This document shows, one piece after another, positions 12,568-24,569 of a stretch of DNA of 64,000 nucleotides; within the stretch, counting starts at the first letter, position 1, and every line of letters starts with the position of its first letter. The DNA comes from Rotaria sordida. Lineage: Eukaryota; Rotifera; Eurotatoria; Philodinida; Philodinidae. The notes beneath the pieces are model-generated. The model was given only the letters and a program-made list of their open reading frames with translations, did no database searches and was not told where the DNA came from. The translations under genes were made by a program, and so were the position numbers. The stretch is taken from positions 1-64,000 of the forward strand of contig CAJNOL010000253.1 in assembly GCA_905250125.1 (NCBI GenBank), in the 5' to 3' direction.

Positions 12568-14221
12568 GATCTTTTACAGTCCTGGTATATGATTGTTACG
12601 AAAAGCTTCAAAGAAGAAATGATGATCACGACGAACTTGTGCACGGTATACCTGCAATGTGTATGAAATGACATTAGAAGAGAGAGAGAGAGAGATCAGT
12701 GAAATGTACCGTGCCAAATTCAACCATATCGTTTATGAATTGTTGATCATATCCTTGAATAGCATCTCGAATAGTCTTTTCTGTTTCTAATGGAATAATC
12801 GAAAACGGCAAATAAGCAACATCTTTGGGTGTATTCATACAATCGGAATCAGTTACACAATAAATTTTGGCTAAAAAACGACAATTCAACAGTATCAACT
12901 TATCTATTAGAAATGTCTCGAATCATACCTGTTGCTTGTCCCAAGTATTTCACAACTTTGAGAACGTCACTGAAATCATTTCAATCAAGATCTTCTGCGT
13001 GTTGTGTAACTTCATCGACAAGACACGGTACTGTTTCAAGTGTTGTATAACCCAAACCATTTAGGTGTTGATACTTGCATAGCATATGAGCACAAAACAG
13101 TGCGAAAGCCATCATACTCAAACAACTTTTCTAATTCTAAGCTTCGTATAATAAAGCTGATAGCCGATTTCTGGGTGGGTTTCATATAAAGAATGACATC
13201 ATTTTCGAGTGTTTCAGAGTGACCTTCGACCAAAATCGAATGATTAGGAAACTTTTCCTGCCGAATCAATGCCAGGTGATGGACGTGCTACGATATCTTT
13301 GACATTGTAGGAGAGATCATTTTTGGCTGTCATCGCTTGTCTTTTTATTCTCTGGAATCGATTTCAGGTATTTGTTGAAAGCCTAAACAGATAAATATAT
13401 TCATCATCTTCTGCCTGTTCTTCTCTTCAATTTCTAACCTTCATAATTTCAGCTCGCGTGTGCTCATCAACATCTCTGATATTTTTTGATCGAATAAATT
13501 TTCGATCATAGTCGTCAATGACTGTCATCGAATCGAGATGAGCAACATGGGATTTGATTCGAGTTTCATTACGTAGTTTCTTCACTTTATCCGTAGTACT
13601 TTTGTCGTGTCATTGCAAAATGATTTTTGGAATACTTGCAAAATTCATAGATCTGCTTCACATATTCTTCGGCGCATAGTGTCAAAATTCGTTGAATTTC
13701 TAAATCAGAAAAACCCTTGCTGTAAGCCACTAAATTAAGTGATACCAATAAGCGTTTAACATCCTATGTGAATGGTCCATAGTAACCTTCATCAAAATCA
13801 TTCATATCGAAATTTATAATTCCATGATTGTCGAGGTAAGAACCGAAGTTCCCAGCATGTAAATCACCTTGATTAATTAAAATAAAAACACAAAAGTTAA
13901 CTATCGATCTTTCCTTAGTAATGCTACTTACATGAATGAAAATTTTGCTAGTCGCTGGATGAGTATGAATCTATAGGTCTTGATCGATCTTCAAGTCCTA
14001 GTAGAACAAGAGAGCTGAACCGCGATAGAAATTAGAAGCTGACGCAGCCATTTTTCGAAATCGACCACGAAATGCCCTTGGATTACTTCGAATTTCATCG
14101 GTGAAGTATTCAACAATTGTATCGATAATGAATTTCTGACGTTCTCTCCATCTGATTGTGCCCGAATGCGATCGATAGCTTTCATTGAGGCATTATATTT
14201 GAATGAAAGATTACTTGACAT
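12568..14221 (-). pseudogene. Decayed DUF2252-family gene
   Basis: Several frames on the minus strand carry consecutive pieces of a DUF2252 protein, a mainly bacterial kinase-like family of unknown role. From the N-terminus: a Met-started piece (13991-14221 frame), then after a frame change KMAASASNFYRGSALLFY followed by stops, then GDLHAGNFGSYLDNHG and NFDMNDFDEGYYGPFT, both family hallmarks. The expected Trp after GPFT is a stop (TAG). Further pieces follow (ILVEG, DVILYMK, then YCVTDSDC), and the frame ends near 12580 with RRDHHFFFEAF. Some gaps look like short introns (for example near 13390-13440 and 13870-13935), so the gene may have been spliced before it decayed. With several stops and at least one frameshift it cannot make a full protein. 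The source is probably old horizontal transfer; that is inference. Confidence 0.8.
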
Positions 14222-15030
14222 TGTTGATGAAATGAGAAAGTAGATAACGATTCGTCTATATGATTAGAAAAGCTTGTTCCTTGTCGATTATAATAACGAA
14301 CCATAACGAATATATGTCGTATCCTTCCCTTGACAGCCATGCAAAAAAAATGGCCTGTATTTATTTGGTTATACAGTGCTCTTCATGTGCAAAAAAAAAC
14401 AAAGTGTGTTGGTGTTTACTATGGTATAAAGAAATATTTTAAGTATTCCTTGGTGGAAAAGAAAAAAAAAGGAAAAGCAGAAGAAATTGTATTTGTTTTC
14501 TTGCCATGAACCCATTATACACATTCCCTGATGTGTCGATTTGTTTTGACGACTGGTAATCAAAATAGCATAAAGACTAAATAACAATCCGATTCTAATT
14601 TAATGAATGAATAAGCAATAAGAAATGCTAAAGGCAACTACAGTTTATTGAAGCTAAGAAAAAAGAATATTAAGAAACGCAAAAGCCAGATGATTACCTA
14701 TCCAAGATAAATTGTTTTGTATGTCAAATATTACTGGGCCAATTCAAGATTATGGAATTATCTATTCAAATGATCAGAATAGGCATTTGGATATCTTATA
14801 AAACATAAATCGAATAAATGATCGACTAGTGTACATAGTAGATCATTATTCAAATATGAAAATAAACTTTTATATAAAATATTTGAATCTGATCGATAAA
14901 AAAAGCCATCAAAAATAATTATCTATATAATTGTATATGACAGGACTTTTTTATTCGTTTTTCAAATAAAAGATGGTAGAACGGTTATTATTCATCACTT
15001 GAAAAGAATAAAACACAAAGAAAAGAAAAT
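14222..15030. other. Intergenic region, no gene recognised
   Basis: About 800 bases between the DUF2252 relic and the tRNA-like sequence. Only short, low-complexity open frames are present and nothing coding is recognised. Confidence 0.5.
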
Positions 15031-15126
15031 GAGTTTCCACTAGGATTCGAACCGAGATAGTATCACAATTGTTAACTAGCTAGACTCTTTTTTACTAACT
15101 AAACTATCAAGAGATAGTCTAAACTC
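15031..15126 (-). tRNA. tRNA-like sequence or tRNA relic
   Basis: The minus strand contains GGTTCGAATCC (15043-15053), a perfect B-box/T-arm core, preceded about 50 bases upstream by TAGTTTAGTTAGTA, which resembles a D-arm/A-box. GAGTTT and AAACTC at the two ends can pair, and a TTTT run (Pol III terminator) follows directly. The standard seven-base acceptor stem and the anticodon stem do not pair well and the length (about 96) is long, so this is more likely a tRNA pseudogene, a SINE head or another Pol III unit than a working tRNA. Confidence 0.35.
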
Positions 15127-16181
15127 AAATTCAAATTCAATGTGAACATTTATTCAATCTTTTTTTCAGATTCGGATTTCTCGATCTCGATTACCTTTGG
15201 TCAAATTTTATATAAAACGGTAATGTCCCCTCCCTGTTCTAATCAGAAAAACCGCTCACACTCGTATGAGCACTCATGATCGTGAGGTTGAGCTGTACAC
15301 ACCTATCAATGCTTACCTTTCGTATCGTGCTACATATGTACTGTATTGCCGTCATCATTAACCTAAAAACTATATCATCATCTGATTAGAAATCAGCAAA
15401 GTTGACTTTTCTTGCGATCGAGATTGAAATCATTTATCTTTACATTTGATTGAGGCACTATCTTGAGAAGTGACAAGAACTGAAACATAGAAAAAAAACA
15501 GATCCGATGATAGTGAAATTGACTTAACTAAATACCTAAGCAATCTGTTTTTTTTTGGTGATTGTTAAAGATGCTCAAGCTATAAGATAATTTCAGTATA
15601 CACTTAATATTTTCTATTGTATTACTTAGTACTTGACGAATGTTTAATTATCATGTCCAAATGTAAAAAGAAAAACTCAGACGTAATATAGCATCGGAGA
15701 GTATATCATAATGATCAGATTGATATATAAATTCATGTTTTCACTACGTAACAACATTACCACATATTTTAATTTTCTACTGAAAAACTATGTTGAAAGT
15801 CTCATAGTGCTACATTTAGCAGAACTCTCTGTATTTTTTTTTCATTTTTTCACATCTTTTGCTTTTAAAACTTTATTTTGTCAATATCCATCCATTCTCT
15901 TCTTATTTTAATCGCTTTGGTTTTCATATCAATCATTTTTTATCACCTCTTTCAGTCTCTCACTAATAAATTTTCTATTAAAAATCATGCTTTTCTTGTT
16001 ACATATTAATGAATTCAATGAAAATTATAGTCTTCTCACAAATCATGTATATTAAATTCTCTAGAATCTATTATTTATTCCTATTAGGACTATTATAAAA
16101 GAATAATATAAATAAATAACTAATAGCGCTATTTATTGAAGTTACTATGGCATAAAATTAAAATTAATTTCTCGTTCAATT
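15127..16181. other. Intergenic region upstream of RCAN
   Basis: About 1 kb without a recognised gene. It must include the promoter of the calcipressin gene. A frame at 15711-15911 is rich in Phe and looks like chance. Confidence 0.5.
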
Positions 16182-17125
16182 TTGCGTATAAATGATATGA
16201 CAGAAACAACAACTACAAATATTGTTCCTAATGTTGATTCAACATTAATCACCGAAACTGAAATCTTATCTAATTCATTTGTACCAATCAATATTTATAG
16301 ACATGATTCACAAATAGAACTAAATAATTATTATATTAATTATATTGATGATCGATTAGTTCAATCAGAATTAAAAACTGTTGAAATGAATGATAATTTA
16401 ACATCAATGTCTGTTATTGAAGAAAATTCATGTCAACTTGAAGTATCACAATTACCTGAAGAGGTAACTAAATTTTTATAATAAATAAATAAAAAAAATA
16501 TAAAAACTTATTATAGATATTTAATGATGAAAATATTCAATGTGAATTTGAATGTATTTTTCATGAATTTGATCCAGAAGTTATTATATCTTATTCAAAT
16601 ATTTTTCAACGAATTTATTTAACTTTTTCTGATTCAATATTAGCATTTCAAGTACGTACAAATATGAATGGAAAAGAATTTCATAATAAAAAAATTCAAA
16701 TATCATATTTATTTAAAAATTCATCATCAATTAAATATCTTAAACCACCTAAACAAGAACGTCTTTATATGGAATCACCACCAACAACACCACCTATTGG
16801 TTGGGTTGCTAAACGTGAAGAATTACCCGATATAAATTTTGATTTATTTATTGCTTTATCAAAATTACAATCTAATGAACCATTTGAAATTCTTCCTAAA
16901 CAAAATAATCTTCCAGCAATTATTATTCATCCATGTTCAGATACATCATCATCAGATGATGATCTTGATGATGTTATTAATCCTATTATTGATGAATTTG
17001 GACATAAAAAATATCAAACAATTGAAGCTAAACGACGTGCTCATATTTTACATGATGCTATTCTTGTACCAGGTGAACAACAAATTAAACAAAGTGCAGG
17101 TGATGGTGATAAATTAGTATCTTAA
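16182..17125 (+). CDS. RCAN: Calcipressin (regulator of calcineurin, RCAN)
   Basis: Binds and modulates the phosphatase calcineurin. Exons 16182-16463 and 16517-17125 join in frame (PEE-IFND) and give 296 residues, or 291 if the Met at 16197 is used. The first exon is acidic and poorly conserved. The start of the second encodes an RRM-like fold (ECIFHEF, RIYLTFSDS, FQVRTNMNGKEF). Then comes the family signature: YLKPP, SPPTTPPIGW (the FLISPP/SP-repeat region) and, further on, INFDLFIALSKL and PAIIIHPCSD, which correspond to the conserved calcineurin-docking part. The C-terminus is longer than in vertebrate RCAN1. Identity is secure. Confidence 0.92.
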
Positions 17126-18075
17126 ATAAATGAACTCATTCATTAGATATGATAGTTCGTTCAAATATTTTTTTAAATGAGTATTAAATTGTGTGGACGT
17201 TCATTTACAGATACTATTAAGTAAACAATCAAGATCTTGATTCATGTTTTTTTTTTTCATGTTCGATGGACATTCGATGAAATTAATCGATCTATTTTAA
17301 TATAATTTAGTTTTTAAGTCTTTCATTTCATGATCAATTGGATATGCAAATGTAATAATATGATCATATTAGTAAATCACTGTAGAGATATAAGATGTTC
17401 ATGGATTTTTTTCATCAAATGTATTTGTAACTTTCGAAACTTGTTGAATTTTAATTCTAAATAAGTGCCGACATAGAAAAATACTGAAAAAGTTCGCAAT
17501 TTCTAAACTTATTTCATATTTCAATACTTGTCCAGACTCAAAAGTTTAGTTCTCATCGAATTCGTTTATATTTCGATCGACAAAGAACAATTTTAGTTTT
17601 ATGAATTTTTTTTATCTTTGGAATATGATCATATTTAGTTGTTGAAACTGCTTTCAAACTGACGATAGTTCTTTTGAAAAATAGCTTTTTTACTTGTTTT
17701 CAAAATTTCCTTGTAGTGTATAAAAATGTTCGATATGCAACAGTCATTACTTTGTTTTGACATGTAATATATTACATTTCGTATATATTATGATATATAT
17801 CTGACAGACAGATATTTATGTTGTATGTACAAGAATGCATACAGATTCCATTACTATCATGCTTGTAATAGAAGTTTAAATCGATTGAAAATTTTCTCAA
17901 TTATAAAACAAATGAAAAAAAAAAGTTCAAATATTTATTAATTTGACATTTTTATACTTTTTCTTTTCATTTAGAGGATATGTAGGAGTTTTAGAATATC
18001 CTTTGTTATTCATTTCAATTATGAAATATAAATATTATATAAATTTCATATAAACAAAAAAAAAAGGAAAACCAA
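17126..18075. other. Intergenic region downstream of RCAN
   Basis: About 950 bases with no recognised gene. It presumably includes the RCAN 3' untranslated region. AT-rich, no clear structure. Confidence 0.5.
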
Positions 18076-18510
18076 CTAATGTCGGCGCCAGAATTAAAGA
18101 GGGGTTGGTGTAAATTGAATAACTCAACAACGGCAAGAGCTAGCGACCTGCGGTTTTCACCAATCGAAAGAGGAGGAGTGGGGACGTCTTTTTCTCTCAT
18201 AATGTATAAAACGAAATTCTTTTAAAACTAATCATATTTGAAAAACATGCAAAAGAACCCATGAAAATGGCCTGCCAGCTAGATGAAATTTTGATTTTGA
18301 GCTTTGATTTAAATAGAGGGACTTCAGATCTATAGCTCAAGATACAATGCAAATGGTTATCTTATTACATTCTCGTCTTATACATTATGAGAGAAAAGAC
18401 GTCCCCACTTCTCCTCTTTCGATTGGTAAAAACCGCAGGTCGCTAGCTCTTGCCGTTGTTGAGTTATTCAATTTACACCAACCCCTCTTTAATTCTGGCG
18501 CCGACATTAG
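18076..18510. mobile_element. Foldback/MITE element A, near-perfect inverted repeat
   Basis: Arms of about 130 bases (18076-18210 and 18380-18510) are nearly identical in inverted orientation around a loop of about 170 bases. The termini read CTAATGTCGGCGCCAGAA and its complement. The arms are GC-richer than the surroundings and contain no gene. A diverged relative lies in a VPS53 intron at 26274-26832: both terminal arms and an internal CTTCAGATCTATAGCTCAAG match. The high arm identity suggests a recent insertion. Confidence 0.8.
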
Positions 18511-19093
18511 ACAGTTAGTCCAGTAGCTTAGCGATGTATTCTTGAAAATTAGGAAATGAATTAGACAATAACATAGTATGCTTTTGATATTATCCATTTT
18601 ATTCTATTCATTAAAACATTTTCATTGCTAATATCGATTTTAAAAAAATTCAAATAGTAATAAAAGATCATCATATGATCATGATAAATATCAATTTTAG
18701 TCTATGAACAAGTGTAGCAAAAAATTTATTATATTTAAAATTTCTTTCAATATTATCTCAAAAATAATTCATTTCAACATATCTTAATAATATACAAATA
18801 AATCTATATCTATTACAATATTAAAAAGATAAAACCTGACTACATCTATTCTTGTATTCAAATATCCAATAATTATTCCGATTAATATAATTCTGATCAA
18901 ATAGAGATTTTTTTTTGAACGAAAATTTTTGTACACAAATTTCCTTATATTCATTTAAAGTGTACCTTACTCCCATATTTTAATATACTAACAAATTTAT
19001 CTTAAATCAAATGTAAAAAAAAATCTATCCAACAATCTTTTCAAACAACGAAAAAAAAACCAAGATTTTTTGAAGTCTTTAAGTTCTATTAAA
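18511..19093. other. Intergenic region, no gene recognised
   Basis: About 580 AT-rich bases downstream of the dehydrogenase stop codon; probably includes its 3' untranslated region. No other feature seen. Confidence 0.5.
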
Positions 19094-20001
19094 TTAAAGA
19101 TGACTGGTCATACCACCAGCAACAACAATTGTTTCACCAGTAATATACGATGCATCATCACTAGCAAGAAATGCTACTACATTAGCACATTCATCAGGTG
19201 TACCAACTCGACCTATTGGACATCCACTAAACGATACATCTTCAGATTCTTTGACACTATTATCATTATTCCATAATAATCGACTAAATTTTGTTTTAAT
19301 AATTCCTGGAGCAATAGCATTGATCCGAATACCTCTTTCTATACATGGATTAACAAGTGCTTTTGTTAAACCAAGTAAAGCTGTTTTTGATACTGAATAA
19401 GCACCAATAGGATCGAATGGAGTATAACCAGTTATACTAGATATAATAATAATTGAACTATTTTTTTGTGCTTCAAGATATGGAATAGCTTCTTTAATAA
19501 GAAAAAAAGCAGATTTAACATTAATATCAAATATTTTATCCCATGCTGATTCTGTTGTCTAAATTAAATATAATTTTAAAATAAAATATAAATCAATTTC
19601 TTTTTTTTCTTCTGTTTTACTTCTAAAATACTTCCAACTGTTGGACTTATTCCAGCATTAGATACTAATATATCTAATTTACCATATTTTTTAATTGTTT
19701 CATCTAATAAACGTTTTCGATCATCACTTTTGCTTACATGACAAACAGTTCCATATATATCGAATTTTTCTTTTTTTAATTCATCTACTGCTTTTTCAAC
19801 ATTTTCTTGTTTACGACTTGAAATAACAACACGTGCACCTTCACGAGCTAATCGACGAGCAATGGCAAAACCGATTCTTAATATATTAAATTAATTAAAT
19901 AAATAAAACATTTTCAATTTTTCTTTTCATTTTCGATTAAAATCATCTTACCCATCAGTCGATCCTGTTACACAGGCAACTTTACCGGCTAAACGTGCCA
20001 T
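19094..20001 (-). CDS. DHRS4-like short-chain dehydrogenase/reductase
   Basis: NADP(H)-dependent carbonyl reductase of the SDR family, probably peroxisomal. Exons 19952-20001, 19621-19876 and 19094-19558 join in frame and give 256 residues, typical for a classical SDR. The protein begins MARLAGKVACVTGSTDGIG, which is the nucleotide-binding glycine motif. It contains DILVSNAG, the serine of the SSITGY segment, and the catalytic Tyr-Lys pair in AYSVSKTAL. The late segment NAIAPGIIKTKF is typical of the DHRS4 group. The last three residues are SHL, a plausible peroxisomal targeting signal comparable to the SRL of mammalian DHRS4. Exact substrate is not readable from sequence. Confidence 0.9.
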
Positions 20002-20257
20002 TCTTAAATATGATTTCTTAAAATCTAAAAAGTTTATAATTATATTGTTTTTTTTTTTCAAAAAGACAATCTGAATATGATGAAATGATTTCATAAAAAA
20101 TAAATAAATAACATCAAATAAATTTATATAAAGTATTATTTCAGATAATCAACAACCTTGAAATGAATGAGATTTTTCACCAAAGAAAAAAAAAATGCTC
20201 ATCCAGATCTCAATGATATCAAAATACGATATTTTGGGAATAGGACAATTGAGAAAA
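20002..20257. other. Upstream region of the dehydrogenase gene
   Basis: About 250 bases directly upstream of the start codon, up to the foldback element. Likely promoter; no motif recognised. Confidence 0.4.
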
Positions 20258-20812
20258 ACTAATGAGGAAACCTTCTCAGGTACTACTAAGCTTTGAATCT
20301 CATTTTCTATGCGTTAATTAGAGGATTACTAGATTACGAGAGTCCTAAGAGGCTATAGACACAAGTTGCTAGTCAACTGAAAGATCGAATTTTTTTCTGT
20401 AGGACTCCAATTTTTGAGTAAAATCATAGTTTTGACTTTCGACCGAAAAACTTTACACAAGTGCAGGCATCAGTTAGACTAACTTATAGAAAAAGTTTCA
20501 CAAATTTTGAACATCGCAGCTTGAAAATATTTAACTTTCGAAAATTTATGTTTTTTTTTAATGAAAAAATGCCTAAATTTTGAAAACTTAATATCTTGAA
20601 GATGCGATGTGCGAAACTTTTTTCTATAAATTTAGCCTAACTGATGCCTATGGTTGTGTAAAGTTTTTGGTCGACAGTTGAAACTATATTCAGCTAACTA
20701 GCAATCTATGCTCATTTAGTCTTAGGATTTCCATAGCCTAATGATCTTCTAATTAATACAAAAAAAGTGAGGTAGCAAGCTTTTTAGCATCTCATAAGGT
20801 TTCCTCATTAGT
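20258..20812. mobile_element. Foldback element C
   Basis: Almost the whole 555 bases fold back on themselves. The left end ACTAATGAGGAAACCTT is matched by AAGGTTTCCTCATTAGT at the right end. Inner blocks also match, for example GGCATCAGTTAGACTAA against its complement, with only a short T-rich loop near 20550. No open frame is present. This is a non-autonomous inverted-repeat element of a different sequence family from elements A and E. Confidence 0.75.
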
Positions 20813-22148
20813 GTTTCGATGTATACTTCTTTATTAAAAATGAAGACAAATGTTTAACACTTCTATCAATTGAGAACAAAGGGATATTGTTTGATTTCCA
20901 TTCGATACAAAAGAAAATTGTCTTCTATCTCAATAAAAAAAAAAAAAGAAATAAAACATGTGCTTCTAAAAAAAAGAAAATTGTATACCTGCACTACAAA
21001 TATAAACATCAGGAGTTGATTACTGATTTTTCACATAGATCAAATAATGTTCAATTATTGAGTATTGAGTGAATAAAAAAAAAAGAAAATGATGAGAATA
21101 TTATCATAATTGAAAATGGCATGTTTTTTAACAAAAACCTATCACATGTTCATTTTAACTTCATTTTTTTTGATTTTAGTAAGTTCATGAAATATAACAA
21201 CAAAGTCTATATGATTTCATTACTCAGATGACAGAAAATGCAATACTAAGAATAATAAGATTAAATAAAAAAAAAAAGAGCAGAAATAATTTGAAAACTC
21301 ACTTCTATTACAATATATTGTCCATTCATACTAAATAACTTTTCGTATAAATCATTCAAATCATTTTTATATGATTTATTTATTACAATATTTATATGAA
21401 TAAGTTAACAATGAAACTATACGATATGATTTCATAATGATTTCAAATCAACCAGTTAATAAACAAAAAAAAAAACCATATTTAATATAAATTAAATAAA
21501 TTGTTGATTTCAGCTTTCATTAACAATATATTCTTACTACTCTAACATATGTAACTTTGATATTACAATAATTCATAGGATAATATTCGACATATTTTAA
21601 TACATTTCACCTAATTCAAAACATTTGATCATTATTTTCAAAATTGTTTATTATTTTTGTTTTATCAAAATAACTTTTATCATAAATATCTAATATTTAT
21701 TAACAATAATTTGTTTTTATTAATTGTTATTTTATTATGATTTATCGTTTTATATATATATATCTAAATAATGAAGTTAAAAATATTGTAGATGAATATC
21801 TTTTTCTTTTGTCAGCTAATTATTTCTTTTTTTAACTACGAAAAAGAATGATTCAGTGTGACATTAGTTGCTATAAATAGCTAACGTCCAATATATAAAT
21901 GCCAACAAAACATTATATATATTACGTTTTAGACACACCTTGCTACGTTGTAAAAGTGCTTTCGTTTCTCTTAAAATGATGTACTAAGAAATTCTCCAAT
22001 CATATCGAATATATTATCCTCTATAGTCACTTGACTCCATTGAATATTTTCTGGAAGTGCACGAGCCTCGGTATATATATAAATAAAGTGGGATTTATAT
22101 ATATATACAAATGAATTGATAATATTTTTCGTCGCAAAAAGTTTTAAT
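20813..22148. other. Intergenic region upstream of the CCPG1-like gene
   Basis: About 1.3 kb of AT-rich DNA with several poly-A runs and (TA)n stretches near 21755 and 22075-22105. A frame at 20887-21072 is a Lys-rich artefact of poly-A. The final part is likely the promoter and leader of the next gene. Confidence 0.45.
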
Positions 22149-24242
22149 ATGTATGCATCAAATGAAGATGAATTTAATAATGAAGATAATGATTGGGTCT
22201 TTTTAAGACAAACATCACCACCAGAAAATCCTGTAAAAACATTTTAAAGTTGCTGATGAGTTTTGTATTTTATTCATTTTTATTTTCTATTAAAGATTCT
22301 TCATGGTGCTGTTAATCTTGTTGATCATGAACAATCAAATTTAAGTTTTTCATCAAATACTAGTAATAGTAGTTCATCGAAATCTGATCGAAGTGATTCT
22401 GTATCATCTCTTTCATCGATTGAGTGAATAATTTTGAATCTAAAACAAATTTATATTTTAACCTACTTATTTTAATATAGACATGAACATATACAAACCA
22501 ATAATGATATTGATCAACAAGAAAATCATTTATTAATTGAAGATCCAATGTTAATCAATTCAAGTAATGATAATAGTAATAATGATGATGATGTATTATT
22601 AACCGGTGAAATTAAAGAAGAAATTTTATCATCTGAAATCATAATTGAACATGATAATGAAACAACTCCAATATTTAATGAATATGATTTAAAGTATTCG
22701 AAAAGTTAGATTGGTTTTTTTTTTCTTTCTATACGAATTTACATTTTAGTGATGAATCAATTCAATTATCAAATAATCTTCGGTAAGTTTATTCATATAT
22801 GAATTTTTTGTATGAGATATTCAATTAATTTAGACAACGTACCGGTGCTTATGTTCAACATACAGGTTTATAGTTTTTGAATTCTAGCAACAAAAAAAAT
22901 CAAATGTTGTTTTCCATTGAAATAGTTGAACAATCTTCATTAACAAATGAATATGAACTTGTACCTTATACAAGAAATCATTATCGTCCAAGACAAAATA
23001 AGAAATTCGTTGTTTATGGATTTTTAATTTTTATTATTGTTTTACAATTAATTCTTGGTCGAATTATTTTATCACGTATGATTGAAGAATTTTTTTTGTC
23101 AAAAATTTATTTTTTTTTGTTTTCTATAGAACGATTAATGATTAATAAACTTACTGAAGAATTAAATGATACAAATCAACATTTGAATAAAATAAAATCT
23201 ATTTCAAATGAAAATATTGAACAAAAATTAACAAAAAAGGTCAAAAATAAAAAATATATTAAGAAATAATTTTTATTTTTTGTTTTTTAATTATTTTTTT
23301 TAGTTTGAAGAAAAATTTCAAATATTAATTAATCAAAAAATGATTGAATATAATAATGAAAAAAATTCATTAATTTTAAAAATTAATGAACTTCATCAAA
23401 TAATAAATTTTACACAAGAAAATTTTACAAATATGATTCATCAAGTAAAAAAAAAAACAAAAAGAAACAAATTAGATTTTACATTTTAATTTTATTTATA
23501 GTTATCAGATGAAAACGAACAATTACAACAACAAGTTATTGAATTAGAACATCATGTACAATTAATTGAAGAACAAAATTCAATCGAAAAAGAAACATGT
23601 CCTGAAGGAGTTGATGTAAGTAAAATATTAAATATATACTTTATATCAACATTAAAAGCTTTTTATTTATTTATTTTTTTTTTACAAATCTAGTGTACGA
23701 AATCATCATCTACATTATCTTTGGATGCATTACTTAATAATTTAATCAAACAAGCTACTTTAATAGCAGAAAATACTTCAACAAATTTATCGGATTTATT
23801 TCAAGATTTAAGTGCATCATTGAGTCATCTTGTTGATCATGGACATGAATATATAGAACAAAGTGAACAAATATTATCTGATATTATTGGTTCACAAGCA
23901 GCTGAACAAGTTCAAATGACATTACGTCGTGGTGTTGAATTTGTTTCTTCATCATTTCGTGAAGCACAATCAACATATGCAACATGGATTCGATCACGTG
24001 CACAACATCGTGAAGAAGCTCGAATGAATAATGCTGAACAAGAAGAAAAACCAAAAGGCAATGGAAATCGTTGGCGTTGGACATTTCAACGTAGTCATGA
24101 TCGTGAACAAATGCGTCATCAACCATCAATAACAAAAAAACATTCATTAAATAAAGAACATTTTTGTCGTTCACGATATCCATTCCCGACTAAACATTTC
24201 TCATCAATGAAAGATTGGATGGCAAAATTTTTTGGATCATAA
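22149..24242 (+). CDS. Single-pass membrane coiled-coil protein, CCPG1-like
   Basis: Exons read by eye: 22149-22232, 22296-22422, 22481-22693, 22750-22782, 22888 to about 23079, then further exons to the stop at 24242. The N-terminal part is acidic and Ser-rich and contains NEDNDWVFLRQ, whose WVFL in acidic context fits an LC3-interacting motif. One membrane segment (VVYGFLIFIIVLQLILGRI, about 23010-23070) is followed by a long coiled coil rich in Glu, Gln and Asn. The C-terminal part (LFQDLSASLSHLVDH, RWRWTF, and a basic tail) is unassigned. The order LIR, membrane segment, coiled coil is that of CCPG1/PBXIP1, an ER-phagy receptor family, but sequence similarity is not strong by eye. A possible 32-nt cassette exon at 22834-22865 would shift the frame and is probably intronic. 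Confidence 0.55.
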
Positions 24243-24569
24243 ACATAAAAACGAAGCAACATTTAAAAACTGATTTGTAATATTGTTTATTTTTTTTTGC
24301 GTGCGTATGTGTGTTTTCTCATTTCGTATTATTGTCTAAAAACAAAAAAAAAAACACCCAAGTGACACTTATGTACTAATCTCTTTTTGTTTTTCGGTGT
24401 TCCTCATGTAAATATAATTATTTGAAATTTAAACTTTTTATTTTTTTTCGTCTGTAAATACAAAAAGTGCCAGTGAGTATTTTATTTTTCCGAGTAAAAT
24501 TATTTTCCTTTTTAAATATAAATATAAAAATAAAAATAAAACCAAGATTATTATTATTGTAACTTTTAG
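24243..24569. other. Spacer between CCPG1-like gene and VPS53
   Basis: About 330 bases between two co-oriented genes, so it holds a 3' untranslated region and the VPS53 promoter. A run of ATAAA repeats near 24520-24540 could serve as a poly(A) signal. Nothing else seen. Confidence 0.4.

Noticed and set aside
22834..22865. 32-nt exon in the CCPG1-like gene
   Set aside because: It has AG and GT borders, but including it breaks the frame into the next exon, while skipping it (22782 joined to 22888) keeps the frame.
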